A DNA stretch of 64,000 nt from Parafrankia sp. EUN1f (lineage in GTDB: Bacteria > Actinomycetota > Actinomycetes > Frankiales > Frankiaceae). Where the stretch lies: assembly GCF_000177675.1 (NCBI RefSeq), contig NZ_ADGX01000011.1, forward strand, positions 1 to 64,000, in the 5' to 3' direction. The translations under genes were made by a program, and so were the position numbers. The notes below the pieces were generated by a model. That model made no database searches and was not told where the DNA came from. It was given only the letters and a program-made list of their open reading frames with translations. Shown one piece after another: positions 21,251 to 30,771 of the stretch (position 1 is its first letter; the number at the start of each line of letters is the position of its first letter).

Positions 21251-22602
21251 AAGGCTCCGCAATAAGCCGCTCGCGGGTCGCGGCAGCCGCCTTCCGCGCT
21301 GCTTGCGACAGCCCGCTGGTCACGGCGCACCTGAAAACCCTGGCTCAGCTCGAACTAGCTGAGCCGAACGAGGTCGTTCAATGGCAGGAGAGACGCCTTC
21401 GACGTTTCGTCGACAGGTGGGCGACAGCGGTTCCCTATTACCGGGAGAATCCAGAGTATCTGCGATCGCCCGACGGGACGGCGGCGGTGCTGGACAAGGA
21501 GACCGTCCGGCGGTCGTCCGCCGCGTTCGCCAATCCGAAGGTGCCCGCGCGGCAGGTGACTACCGGAGGGACTGGGGGCCGCCCGCTGAGCCTCCGGATC
21601 TCCTATTCATCCTTCTTTTCGGAATGGGCACACATTGCCTACGTCTGGTCACGCGCCGGAGTCAGACTGAACGACCCGAAAATAACCTTCCGCGGCAGCA
21701 GTCTTGGGACCGGCTTCTACGGCCGTCCGATGATCTACCAGAGAACCTACAACCACATGGCCGTTTCACCGTTCCATCTTTCCGAAAAAACCTTCACAGA
21801 GTTGCTCAGCAGTATCCGTGATCTACGTCCTGTCGCGATCTGGGGGTACCCTTCCTCCATAACCCCGTTCGCCCTCTGGGCAGCTCGGACCGGCCCGCAT
21901 CCCGAGCTCGCCCGGCTTCGAGCGGTGCTTCTTGCCAGCGAAGGGGCCCTCGACTGGCAACTGGATCTGTTCCGCGAGGTGTTCGACGCACCGCCGATTC
22001 GCTGGTATGGCCAGAGCGAGAAAGTCGTGTTCGGTGCCGAGTGCCCGCGCGTTCCCGGCCATTACCACGTTACTCCCACCTACGGAGTGGCCCAGGTCAT
22101 CAATGACCGGATCATCGGCAGCGGGATGACGAACGCCGCCATGCCGCTCCTACGCTATGACACCGAGGACGGCGGCGTCCTCGCACCGCCAGGGCTCATG
22201 GGACGACGCTGTGCGTGCGGCTCCCCTTTTGTCGTCCTTCGCGACGTGGCAGGCCGCTGGGACCAGTCCCTGGTGTACGGAATGCACGACGAACCCATCT
22301 CGTCCGCGGCGCTCAACTTTCACGACGAGGCCTTCGCCCGATTCGACCGCTTCCAGTTCCGCCAGGAGCGGCGCGGAGAGGTCGAGTTGCGGGTCGCCTC
22401 GGCGGGTCGAGTTCCCGACGCCGCGGAGCTTGAGAAAGCGCGGTGCCTTCTCCAACATCGCGTAGGTGACCGTCTCGTCATCTCGGTCACCGTGGCGGCT
22501 GCCGACGACCTGTTGAGTCGGCGCGGAAAGATCCTCATGATCGATCAACGCTACCGCCCGAGTCAGGCTGATTTCTCAGCCATGCCGGCACAGCCGGCAT
22601 AG
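21247..22602 (+). CDS. PaaK/CapK-like adenylate-forming enzyme
   Basis: A 451-residue protein of the phenylacetate-CoA ligase/CapK group. The nucleotide loop TTGGTGG is at residues 105-111 and IRWYGQSEKVVFGAEC is the A5-like motif. A CAC cluster near 320 may be a remnant metal site. CapK-type members sit in capsule clusters and are thought to activate a carboxylate, which would fit acyl or aminoacyl decoration of the glycan; the substrate is unknown. The ATG at 21247 overlaps the stop of the DUF362 gene (ATGA). It is the last gene of the operon and is followed by a hairpin. Confidence 0.84.
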   Translation: MKGSAISRSRVAAAAFRAACDSPLVTAHLKTLAQLELAEPNEVVQWQERRLRRFVDRWATAVPYYRENPEYLRSPDGTAAVLDKETVRRSSAAFANPKVPARQVTTGGTGGRPLSLRISYSSFFSEWAHIAYVWSRAGVRLNDPKITFRGSSLGTGFYGRPMIYQRTYNHMAVSPFHLSEKTFTELLSSIRDLRPVAIWGYPSSITPFALWAARTGPHPELARLRAVLLASEGALDWQLDLFREVFDAPPIRWYGQSEKVVFGAECPRVPGHYHVTPTYGVAQVINDRIIGSGMTNAAMPLLRYDTEDGGVLAPPGLMGRRCACGSPFVVLRDVAGRWDQSLVYGMHDEPISSAALNFHDEAFARFDRFQFRQERRGEVELRVASAGRVPDAAELEKARCLLQHRVGDRLVISVTVAAADDLLSRRGKILMIDQRYRPSQADFSAMPAQPA

Positions 22603-22614
22603 AAGAAAGTAACC

Positions 22615-22652
22615 GGTCAGGTCCCGTGGGCCGTCGTTCACGGGACCTGACC
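22615..22652 (+). terminator. 14-bp perfect hairpin ending the PNPT operon
   Basis: GGTCAGGTCCCGTG (22615-22628) pairs perfectly with 22639-22652 around a 10-nt loop, 12 bp after the PaaK-like stop codon. There is no T-run. It could also be an end repeat of the decayed element that follows. Confidence 0.65.
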
Positions 22653-22660
22653 CACGCCCG

Positions 22661-23040
22661 ATGGTGCCTGAGTGTCGTCCCCGGTGTGGCTTGACGCTGG
22701 AAGGACGCCGGATCCGTTCGGTGTGTGCCGACACGGTGTGGCCGGTGACCGCGAGCGGGTCCGGTTACGGGCTCGAGTATCCGAGAGCCCGCTGCCCTGG
22801 CCACGGGTTGCGGAACTGTGACAACCCGCTCCACTGCCTGCTGTGCCTGCCGTTCCCGTCGTTCGAGCTGCCGCGGGTGCTCGGCGTCGACGACCGCGCG
22901 CCGCGTCGCCGGCGCCGGTCCGCCACCGCCCAGCCGTCGACGCCACCCTCACCGTGGCCCACCACAACGGTGGAACCGACCGGCTGGTTCTACAGTCCCG
23001 TCAGCGGACATCCGACGGAGTCAACCTCGGGACTACACCT
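22661..23040 (+). pseudogene. Possible ISL3-type transposase relic
   Basis: This 400-bp gap between two convergent operons has an open plus-strand frame containing FELPRVLGVDDRAPRRRRR. It resembles the PRVLGVDDFALRRG block of ISL3 transposases. The zinc-ribbon part before it and the catalytic domain after it are missing or scrambled. I read it as a decayed insertion remnant; the match is short. Confidence 0.4.
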
Positions 23041-23072
23041 CTCCCCGCCGCAGACCCCACGGCGAACTTCCG

Positions 23073-23963
23073 TCATGTTCCAGCGCTGACCCAGGAGCCC
23101 CAGAGTCTCGGGCGCGGCTCGTTGGACATCAGTTCGTCTGATCTCGGTTGCGTCGCCAGTCCGTCCCGAATTCCGTGAAGAATCATTCTGGAATGTTCGT
23201 GCGACTGCCGGGAGACTGCTTCCTTGAGAGCGACGCGGGGCGCGACGGCCAAGGCGAGCCAAGCTCCGACCAGGGCAACCGTCAAGGCATTCCGGTGCGA
23301 CCGGGCAAACCAGAGTCTATTCCGCGCGAGATAGTAGGAGAATCCAGCTGAAGGAAGCGTTCCACCGCCACTGTGCCAGGCCTGCGCCGGACTGACTACA
23401 ACTCTCCACCCGGCAGCTCTGACCCGGTAGCAGTAGTCAGTGTCCTCATATCCCAGGAAATACTTCACCGGCATTGGAACCTGGCGAAGACAATCTCCCC
23501 TGACGAACATGATCGCACCATTGATCCAATCCACGTCATCAACGTCGGTGGATGGAACTCTCCGCTTCTTCGGAATCGATGCCACCGGGGTCATCCTGCC
23601 GCATCCGGTGTGGATCCCGTCAGCGTTCAGCTGCGTCGGCCCTACAATTCCGACGCGCGGATCCGCGAATACGTCCAGGCATTCCCTGACCGTACTTCCC
23701 GTGAGCCGGACGTCGTTGTTGAGGAGGAGATAGGTGTCCGCTTCGGGCGCCGCCTCATATCCGGCCATAAAGCCGCCACCGAATCCGCGGTTGGAATCCG
23801 GGGTGAGCCACGTGAAAGCAGGGTCGAAAGACGAAGGCCGCGGCTTTCCGTCGTTCGCGACCACGATCACACGAGAAAACAGTGAGATCTCATCGAGCTG
23901 CCTCGCAAGCTCGATCGTCGGTTCGACCCCACCCCAGTGAACGATGACTGCGACAAGATTCAT
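23073..23963 (-). CDS. GT2 glycosyltransferase
   Basis: A 296-residue GT-A enzyme starting at the ATG at 23963 (MNLVAVIVHWGG). SNRGFGGGFMAGYEAA is the nucleotide-binding loop and LLLNNDVRL holds the DXD-like acidic residue Asp84. LGYEDTDYCYRVRAAGW carries the catalytic-base region. These features match rhamnosyl/galactosyl-type GT2s of O-unit assembly; donor unknown. It is a same-length paralogue of the GT2 at 60342-61319. It is the last gene of the minus-strand Wzx/Wzy module, 208 bp after the polymerase gene. Confidence 0.9.
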   Translation of the reverse strand: MNLVAVIVHWGGVEPTIELARQLDEISLFSRVIVVANDGKPRPSSFDPAFTWLTPDSNRGFGGGFMAGYEAAPEADTYLLLNNDVRLTGSTVRECLDVFADPRVGIVGPTQLNADGIHTGCGRMTPVASIPKKRRVPSTDVDDVDWINGAIMFVRGDCLRQVPMPVKYFLGYEDTDYCYRVRAAGWRVVVSPAQAWHSGGGTLPSAGFSYYLARNRLWFARSHRNALTVALVGAWLALAVAPRVALKEAVSRQSHEHSRMILHGIRDGLATQPRSDELMSNEPRPRLWGSWVSAGT

Positions 23964-24171
23964 GATCGATTCTCCGGATTGAAGGACGGCCGGCTCACTC
24001 CGCGAAACCACCCGCCGGCTGGCCGTAATGACATCAGGTCAGCGACGACACATCCCGCCCAGTCTAGCTTCCTCGCACGCCAGGCTTTCGCACCGTTCGT
24101 CGTGTCTCCGGCTGACCCAGGAAGAATCAGCGTGAGCCGATTCCAGACCTCGGACGTCGCCCTGCGGACCA

Positions 24172-25692
24172 TCAGCTAGGTTTTCTCTCCAACCCCCCGA
24201 AGGCGAACCGACTCACTACAAGTGCCGCACACAACTGGAGCGGGAGGCTTGCGATGATATCCGAGTAAGGCCTCTCGTGACTGACGAGAAGCAGCATAAC
24301 CGGGACGAAGATCACCACATATCGAGGATCCGAAAAGGGGTGCAGCGCATCGTCGATCAGCCTACAGAATCCACCGAGGATGAACATCCCGGCCGCGACG
24401 ACGAAAATTCCGCCGTAACGGTAGAGGTCGGCTATCGGGGAGATTGCGGCGGCGGTGTACAGGCTCGCGTCGGTGCCATAGTACTCCTGATTGAAGGTGT
24501 AACCATCCACCACTATCGGCTTATCGGGCCACAGTGCACGTGGTATCGCCGTGAGCATCGGCGCCAGCATGAGGTCCTTGATGTCACGGTTTGGCACGAT
24601 GGCTGGTGTCCGCTGAACTACGATCGCTATGCTGTCAATTCCACGCAGACGCCCGGAGATGTACTTTGTCGGGCCAACCGACTCGGCGTCATCCGGCTTC
24701 CGGTCACTGACTGTTTTTGACAGCAGATCAGGCGCCGAACGCAGCGCAGCGCCTGTTCCGAGGTGCGAGTCAGGGCCACGAACCAGACCCCTGTATGCCA
24801 TATTGAACGGGATCACCACAAAGACAAAGACAACTGCGGCCAAGCAGAGCATGCGCACGGGCAGCCGTCTTCGCACCGCGACATAGGCGACACAGGCGCC
24901 CGCGATGGTTATAACGAACTGCCCTTTCATGCCGCTGATCAACGCGAAAATGGTCTCGATGAGGGCGAGCGCGGCCACGCACCTGCGCCGGCGGGCGTCA
25001 CCGTGGCGGCCCAGGTCTGCCACCGCGATCATCAGGCCGGTCACGCCGAGATTCGCTGCCATCGACAGTGGATAGGTGAAGGCGCTTGATTCGCTTACGC
25101 GCTTCGACACGTCGCCCAGGTACCCGTACTGGCCGAGCGCCAGCAGCACGAGCCGGGCCGCCGTGGCAACGAACGCCAGAATCCATGGAACCGCGGGTGA
25201 GCGCAGGCGGAACTCAGGACCCGGTGCCGCAAGCCTGCCGAAGTTCCGTGCCACGGCTGTCGCCGCACGCCCCAGAGTCAGTAGATATCCCGATGTCCAG
25301 ACCGCGACGGCAATGCTGACGACCTTGAGAGCCTCAAGCACACTCACACGGTCGATCTGGGCGAGGAGGCCCAGCTGCGGCGCTGTCCATGTCGTAGTCA
25401 ACAGCCCGAGGACCAGGCCGGTCCAGGCCAGATACCAGGGCCCGAGGCGAATCTCGCCGAGACCGCTGCCTCGTCCGCAACGCGCGCCCACCAGCGTGAT
25501 CGCGCTTATACATTCCAGCGTCAGCGCGACCGACCGCAGGACGATCCTGGAGTTTTCGGAGAGACTCCAAAGCCCTTCCGCTGAAAACAGCAGCACACTT
25601 GCAGCCGCCAACGGAGCCCAGGTCAGGGGGATGGCGGCCACCACCGGTGACGAGCGATGTCCCCGCGGCAGCGTCCCGATTGGGCTCACCAC
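24172..25692 (-). CDS. Wzy-like polysaccharide polymerase (membrane)
   Basis: A 506-residue protein with about eleven hydrophobic helices and a large polar loop (about 315-400), the layout of O-antigen polymerases, which join lipid-linked repeat units outside the membrane. Sequence similarity in this family is too low for a firm call. LWPDKPIVVDGYTFNQEYYG in the loop and the position between flippase, GT and GT2 genes support it. Start: GTG 25692, or the second GTG at 25689 that overlaps the previous stop as GTGA. Confidence 0.75.
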   Translation of the reverse strand: MVSPIGTLPRGHRSSPVVAAIPLTWAPLAAASVLLFSAEGLWSLSENSRIVLRSVALTLECISAITLVGARCGRGSGLGEIRLGPWYLAWTGLVLGLLTTTWTAPQLGLLAQIDRVSVLEALKVVSIAVAVWTSGYLLTLGRAATAVARNFGRLAAPGPEFRLRSPAVPWILAFVATAARLVLLALGQYGYLGDVSKRVSESSAFTYPLSMAANLGVTGLMIAVADLGRHGDARRRRCVAALALIETIFALISGMKGQFVITIAGACVAYVAVRRRLPVRMLCLAAVVFVFVVIPFNMAYRGLVRGPDSHLGTGAALRSAPDLLSKTVSDRKPDDAESVGPTKYISGRLRGIDSIAIVVQRTPAIVPNRDIKDLMLAPMLTAIPRALWPDKPIVVDGYTFNQEYYGTDASLYTAAAISPIADLYRYGGIFVVAAGMFILGGFCRLIDDALHPFSDPRYVVIFVPVMLLLVSHERPYSDIIASLPLQLCAALVVSRFAFGGLERKPS

Positions 25693-26729
25693 AAGATCTC
25701 CAGTAGCCGCGTGAGACGGTCCTGATAGGTGTGATCCCGGTGGCTTCGAGCGGCCGCGGCATCACCGACGGAGCGTGCCGCCGGGCGATCATCCGTGCAC
25801 CACTTGATGCGCCCGAGCAGCTCTTCGAAGGTCGTGAACCCAAGGACCTCGCGCTCCTCGTCGTACAGGCTTTCCAGCGGAGGTCGACGCTCGCACAGGA
25901 CAACGGCACCACACGCCGCGGCCTCGAAAAGGCGGCAGTTCACACTGGTCATCTCCGCTGGATGCAAGGCGTTCACGACCGCCAGCGCCTCGCGGAAGAC
26001 TCTTGCCTTCTCAGCCCCTGTCACGTATCGGCCCGTGTGCCGCTGGACCAATCGCTCGTCCCAGAGCCACTTCGGGATCGGCGGGCCGTAGATCTGGACT
26101 TCGACGCCGTGACCGACCAGTTCTGTGATCAGCCGGGCGCGACCTGGATACATATTGCCGACGAACACGACATGCTGCTGCCCGTTCGCCGTATCCGGCG
26201 GCCGGTGCCGGGCGGGGTTACATGCCTCCGGCAGATAGTGTGCTGGAAGGCGGAGGACGTCGGCGAGTCTGGTCGTCAGCAGGGGGTCCTTGAAGAAAAG
26301 GGCGTTGTAGTCGCCCAGCAGAAACTGCAGACGACCCATGTTGGCGACACAGTCAGGAAACCACAGGCACACGCGGATCCCGCGGCGCCTGAGGTTCCGG
26401 ACCGTCTGCGGGAGAAGCGGGTAAACCGCTATAACCGTACTGACGCGCTCGCGTTCTGCACGGGCGACGATCTGCCGTTGATAGGTGAGGTCAACCCGGT
26501 CGAAGGCGCTTCGCAGCGCAAGAACCGGCCCACTCAGCCAGCCGTTCGGCATCGGAATCGGGGGTCCGAGAGCCACTGGCTGAACGCCGATATCGGGAAG
26601 ACAGTCTATGATGTTGTCAGCGAAGCTGTCAGACCCCAGTGGGCCGACCACTCCTACACGTTCCGCGCTGCCGGAGACTCGATCGTCGGTCGCCACGGGA
26701 GCTTCCTCTACGTTCCTCGCTCCAGTCAT
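25686..26729 (-). CDS. CgeB-like glycosyltransferase (GT-B)
   Basis: A 347-residue GT-B protein of the CgeB/Glyco_trans_1_2 type. The N-terminal half has VCLWFPDCVANM and NALFFKDPLLTTRL. The donor half has VVFVGNMYPGRARLI, KARVFREALAVVNA and CRLFEAAACGAVVLCE, which carries the conserved Glu. It overlaps the flippase gene upstream by 4 bp and the polymerase gene downstream by 7 bp, so all three are co-translated. Donor and acceptor unknown. Confidence 0.83.
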   Translation of the reverse strand: MTGARNVEEAPVATDDRVSGSAERVGVVGPLGSDSFADNIIDCLPDIGVQPVALGPPIPMPNGWLSGPVLALRSAFDRVDLTYQRQIVARAERERVSTVIAVYPLLPQTVRNLRRRGIRVCLWFPDCVANMGRLQFLLGDYNALFFKDPLLTTRLADVLRLPAHYLPEACNPARHRPPDTANGQQHVVFVGNMYPGRARLITELVGHGVEVQIYGPPIPKWLWDERLVQRHTGRYVTGAEKARVFREALAVVNALHPAEMTSVNCRLFEAAACGAVVLCERRPPLESLYDEEREVLGFTTFEELLGRIKWCTDDRPAARSVGDAAAARSHRDHTYQDRLTRLLEILW

Positions 26730-28102
26730 ACAGTGCTTCCTCTCCCGGTACTTGTGGCGGTCTTCCGCATATGCTGCCCGCGCCGGGCGGAAATCAGTTG
26801 CCTGAATCTCACCATCACGGTGGCCAGCGGTGTGTCGAGGACTACCAGCACCGAACGGAGCAGCAGGATGAAGGTGATTCCGCTCGCGAGGCTGGAGGCT
26901 ATCGCCGCGCCAGACACACCCATAGCGGGCGTCAACCCCGCCAGAAGCGCGATCTTGGCAACCAGGTCAACGAACTCGCACCGCGCTACCGCGAGATTCT
27001 CACCCAGGCCGCGCAGGATCTCGTGCATCGCACGGTTGCAGCCGAAGAGCGCGACGCCGCCTGCCATGAGCCAGAGAAGGTCAACGCTGTCCCGGAACTG
27101 TTCACCCATCAATGCCACCAGAAGGAAAGGAGCTACCGCACTGATCGCAATCACGAGTACCGTTCCGGTCAGGAGGCTCGCCGCCATCGCCACGAAGGCG
27201 ATCCGCAGAACGCCACTCCCGCGCGACGCCGGGCTGCTCTCGCTCGACCTGGATGCGGCCAGGCGGGGCATCGCAACGAGGCCGAACGCTGAACAGAGCG
27301 GAATACCCACGGTAATTATCGAATTCGCCACCGTGTAGCGACCGAGTTGCGCAGGCTCCACCAGAACAGCCAGCAACAGGACGTCAAGGCGGGATGCCAA
27401 TGCATGTGGAATGGCTGACAGCGTGGTCGCGGAGCCGTAGCGAGCGAGGTCTACGCCGACGTCACGGCGAACGTGGCCTCGCCCCGGCAGCGTTCGGCCA
27501 CCAAGTATCGCCGCGAGCACGGCCTGTATCACGATAGATGCGGTCATGCACCATACGGCCAACGTGACTGTGAGCGTTTGCCCCAGAACGACCAACACGA
27601 TCAATATGCTGTAGACGGCCGGCTGCGTCAGTCGCACCAGGTTCCAGGAAGAGAGGCTTGTCGCCTGTAGCGCAAATACCCAGCACGACCCGGCGAAAAT
27701 AACCGGTTGCGCCATGAAGGCCATACGGAACGCAGCGACCGCATCGGAGTCACCTGTCGCGATCCACGGCGCTGCGATCATGCCGGCGGCAGCCACGGCC
27801 ACGCCGATCACGAAAAGTATCAGGGCGCCGGTTCTGACCACGTCCCGCCCCTGGGAGGGGTTCTTTGCGACGAAGTAGCAGATGGCTGCGGTAATCCCCC
27901 CTTCGCAGATGGTGGCCGCTGTCATCGTGTAGGCGATGATCGCCGCGTAGGTACCTCGTCCAGACGCTCCCAGGACACGTGCCAGAAAAAGTCCGCTGAC
28001 GAGCCCGAAGAGCGCTATCAACATGCTGGTGCCGGCCGTCGACCGAACCGCCCTGAAATACCCGCCGTCCTTGGCCGAGCGCCGACGCCGCTTCCCTGTC
28101 AC
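26726..28102 (-). CDS. Wzx-like flippase (polysaccharide biosynthesis MOP family)
   Basis: A 458-residue membrane protein with about 12-14 helices of the MOP/Wzx type, which moves lipid-linked repeat units across the membrane. The N-terminal STAGTSMLIALFGLVSGLF followed by LARVLGASGRGTYA is the typical first-helix motif. The start is GTG 28102, overlapping the FkbM stop as GTGA; the end overlaps the next ATG. It forms the export half of the first Wzx/Wzy module. Confidence 0.88.
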   Translation of the reverse strand: MTGKRRRRSAKDGGYFRAVRSTAGTSMLIALFGLVSGLFLARVLGASGRGTYAAIIAYTMTAATICEGGITAAICYFVAKNPSQGRDVVRTGALILFVIGVAVAAAGMIAAPWIATGDSDAVAAFRMAFMAQPVIFAGSCWVFALQATSLSSWNLVRLTQPAVYSILIVLVVLGQTLTVTLAVWCMTASIVIQAVLAAILGGRTLPGRGHVRRDVGVDLARYGSATTLSAIPHALASRLDVLLLAVLVEPAQLGRYTVANSIITVGIPLCSAFGLVAMPRLAASRSSESSPASRGSGVLRIAFVAMAASLLTGTVLVIAISAVAPFLLVALMGEQFRDSVDLLWLMAGGVALFGCNRAMHEILRGLGENLAVARCEFVDLVAKIALLAGLTPAMGVSGAAIASSLASGITFILLLRSVLVVLDTPLATVMVRFRQLISARRGQHMRKTATSTGRGSTV

Positions 28103-29040
28103 GTTGTCTGGTTTCTAGGGAAACGGATCCGCTTCAGTTCCGCCACGACGCGATCAAAACGTTCCCATTTCGGCGTGAGGGCGAGAACATTCGACGAGAA
28201 GCCACCCTGGCCGGAGAGCCCATGCCGACTGAGGTTCAGAATTCGGTAGCCGAGGCCGGCGAGGTTGTCAACGATGTCGGCCGCTGTCATCCCACGTCGC
28301 TCGAGATGGGCCGGCAGGAGCTCCAGCAGCAACGCCGGGTGCTCTGTCGAGAGGATGTCCGACGCGCCCCGCAGGACGTCCAGCTCGAATCCCTCGACGT
28401 CGATCTTCACCAACACGGGCGGCCGGCGGGTGGCAGCGTAGGTGTTCAGGGTGGTCAGCGGCACGCTGACATCCGGCTGACTGCCGTCAGTCACCGGATG
28501 GGCGAGGCCGGAGGCGTTCCGGTGTATTTTCATGCCGATCTCTCCCTCGCTGGCACCGACGGCGGAGGACGAGATACGCACGTTCTGCAGCTGGTTCTGC
28601 TCGACGAGTGCCGTGAGTGTCGCTCGTGTCCCGTCTACCGGTTCGAAGGCGTGAACCTCCCCGAAATCACCCACGAGCCCCGCCGCCCACAGGGTGTAGA
28701 CGCCGATGTTCGCACCGACGTCGTAACAGCAGTCGCCGGGCTCGAGGATGGCCGAAAATACCGGCGCGAGCGCCGGCGGCCGATAGCAGAGCGATACAAG
28801 CGAACTGATCGATCCGTCTCGGCATTGGTCCACCGAGAAGGTCATGCCATTTGACAGCCGACCAGACAGTGGCCCTGTATATTGCGCGCTCGGGCCCCGC
28901 ACCAGAGACGTCAGCCGGTCTCGGCCCCTCATTTCTGGTAGCCACGCGGCGAGCTGGGTGGCCACCCGCCAGCGCATCGGACAACTCACACGAAGGTCTA
29001 CATTAGATGAGATCTTCAAGCTCTCGTCAGACACGCACAC
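28099..29040 (-). CDS. FkbM-family methyltransferase
   Basis: A 313-residue SAM-dependent methyltransferase. YDVGANIGVYTLWA binds SAM, VHAFEPV is motif II, and VKIDVEGFELDVLRGA is the FkbM signature. Family members O-methylate sugars or polyketides, so the target here is most likely a hydroxyl of the glycan. It is first of the tightly overlapping minus-strand set. Start GTG 29040 is uncertain; the ATG at about 28977 (MRWRVATQL) is possible. Confidence 0.88.
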   Translation of the reverse strand: MCVSDESLKISSNVDLRVSCPMRWRVATQLAAWLPEMRGRDRLTSLVRGPSAQYTGPLSGRLSNGMTFSVDQCRDGSISSLVSLCYRPPALAPVFSAILEPGDCCYDVGANIGVYTLWAAGLVGDFGEVHAFEPVDGTRATLTALVEQNQLQNVRISSSAVGASEGEIGMKIHRNASGLAHPVTDGSQPDVSVPLTTLNTYAATRRPPVLVKIDVEGFELDVLRGASDILSTEHPALLLELLPAHLERRGMTAADIVDNLAGLGYRILNLSRHGLSGQGGFSSNVLALTPKWERFDRVVAELKRIRFPRNQTT

Positions 29041-29343
29041 TTCGTATCACGCTAACCGTTCGAAGTAGCGGACCCAACCAGTGTCGCGGAATGTTGACCG
29101 CCTACCTTCCCGAACAGTTCTGAAAGGCAGCAGAATTGCCGCATGTCGCGACACGGGCAAGCAGCGGGGCATGAGCGCGCCTGCCAGGGCGGGCCCCCGG
29201 AGGTGGCCTGGATGACGACGGCGGATCAACGAGATCACCGGATGGACTGATCCGCTGGTCGGTGACGCCGGCTCATCCCTGCCCGTCGCCACGACGTCGA
29301 GGCAGGCACCTGAGCACGAGGGTGGCGGAGCCTGTTCCCTGTT
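29041..29343. other. 303-bp gap between GT4 and FkbM genes
   Basis: No gene seen. It separates the GT4 gene at 29344-30552 from the FkbM-to-GT2 operon on the same strand and should hold the operon's promoter, but I could not pick a reliable -35/-10 pair. Confidence 0.4.
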
Positions 29344-30552
29344 CTAGGCATTGACCGGCTGCCTGGACATCCGTGCCGCTGCGACATCGATGGCCGCCGC
29401 CTCGTATCCACGCGCCGTCGCCGTGATCGAGTAACGGTCCACTCGCTCCCTGATGCGGGCCGGCAGTCCGGGGTCCGTGAGACTGTCAACCGCCGCGGTC
29501 AGGGCGGTGACGAGATCGGTCACGTCACCGGTGCGGAAGACTCGGCCCAGGCCGCGCACGAGGTCAGGACCACAGCCGACGCTGTCGCTGACGACCGGCA
29601 GCAGCCCGCAGGCCATCGCCTCGTTGACGACCAGGCCCCAAGGCTCGTGGGACGACGGCAGAACGAGGATGTCGCCGAGGCTGTAGACGTCCGGGATCTG
29701 AGACTGGTTGACGAATCCCACGCAGGCGGCTGCCAGCCCCTGGCACGCCTGTTCCACCTCCGCCCGCAGAGGGCCGTCCCCCATGATGATCAGCGCCACT
29801 CGATCACCCATCGACCTGACCGCGGACACGACATCCAGCGGGCGCTTCCACTCCTGCAGCTTCCCCGAGAACAGCACGACGGGACGGTCGGTGGGCAGAC
29901 CGAGCTCCGTCAGACGGGCGGCCCGGCCAGGGCGACTGGTCGCCGCCGCCGCGGAGAACCGGTCGTTGTCCACCGAATAGGGCGCGAAGAACTGGCGCGC
30001 GACGGAGAACCGCTCGTAGAAGGCCGCGTTGAGCTCACCGATCGCGAGACCGGCCGCACAGTGGCGCACCGACGCCCCCGCAACCGCATCCCGCAGTCGT
30101 GCCTTCAACCCACCCGCCGAGCAGTGCGGCCGGGCCTCGCCGCGCAGCAGGTACGGCCGCCCGCTCGCACGGGCCAGGATGCTGCCCGTGAGCATCCACG
30201 GACTCGCATGACCGTGGATGACGACGACATCCTGCTCGCGGATCCAGGAACGCAGGTTTCGGGCGATAGTCCCGGCATTCCCGCGTCCCCTCTGCCCCTC
30301 GTTCAGGAACCGGTGTGGGTAGCCGTCGAGCAGATCGATGTCCCAGGTGATGTTCAGGCCGAATTCCTTGTCCAGGTAACTGCGTGCGCCGGCCGCGGAC
30401 AGGAATCCCACTTCCAACCGGACCCGCTGCCGGCCGGCAATCTGTCGATACAGGGGCACCTGGTACTGGATCAGATGCGTGGCGAGCACCCCGAGCCGGG
30501 GCGCTGTCGGATCAGTGGATCCGTTCCGGCTGGTTCCCTCAGGTGTGCGCAT
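29344..30552 (-). CDS. GT4 glycosyltransferase
   Basis: A 402-residue GT-B enzyme. The ATG at 30552 has a strong AAGGAG site 6-7 bp upstream. LGVLATHLIQYQVPLYRQI is the opening typical of a GT4 subgroup acting late in repeat-unit assembly. VLFSGKLQEWKRPLDVV starts the donor domain and HEPWGLVVNEAMACG has the E-x7-E pair. A decayed piece of another GT gene lies 70 bp upstream. Confidence 0.9.
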   Translation of the reverse strand: MRTPEGTSRNGSTDPTAPRLGVLATHLIQYQVPLYRQIAGRQRVRLEVGFLSAAGARSYLDKEFGLNITWDIDLLDGYPHRFLNEGQRGRGNAGTIARNLRSWIREQDVVVIHGHASPWMLTGSILARASGRPYLLRGEARPHCSAGGLKARLRDAVAGASVRHCAAGLAIGELNAAFYERFSVARQFFAPYSVDNDRFSAAAATSRPGRAARLTELGLPTDRPVVLFSGKLQEWKRPLDVVSAVRSMGDRVALIIMGDGPLRAEVEQACQGLAAACVGFVNQSQIPDVYSLGDILVLPSSHEPWGLVVNEAMACGLLPVVSDSVGCGPDLVRGLGRVFRTGDVTDLVTALTAAVDSLTDPGLPARIRERVDRYSITATARGYEAAAIDVAAARMSRQPVNA

Positions 30553-30621
30553 AGACGCTCCTTGTCCCTTCGTTCGGGATTCTTCTGCTCTGGGTGGGCG
30601 CGCTGGCGTCACTGACGGGAA

Positions 30622-30771
30622 TCAGCTCGGCAGGAACCCGCAGTCGGACATCCCGATGAGGACAGTGACGTCCGCGCGCGCGGCCGACTGGTAGTCCGGT
30701 GTTGTCGCCGAAGCGGGCCTGCGGCGCACCGATCTCGGGCGGGAGGAGTGGGTCACGAGCAGGATCCGCGG
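30622..30771 (-). pseudogene. N-terminal fragment of a WbuB/WcaI-like GT4, frameshifted
   Basis: On the minus strand RPRILLVTH continues, after a one-base shift, as LPPEIGAPQARFGDNT, and then returns to the first frame as ADVTVLIGMSD before stopping. Joined, it matches RVLLVTHYFPPEVGAPQARL and LDVTVLTGMP of the intact GT4 at 15375. Only about 50 residues remain. It lies directly upstream of the intact GT4 gene at 29344-30552. Confidence 0.75.
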
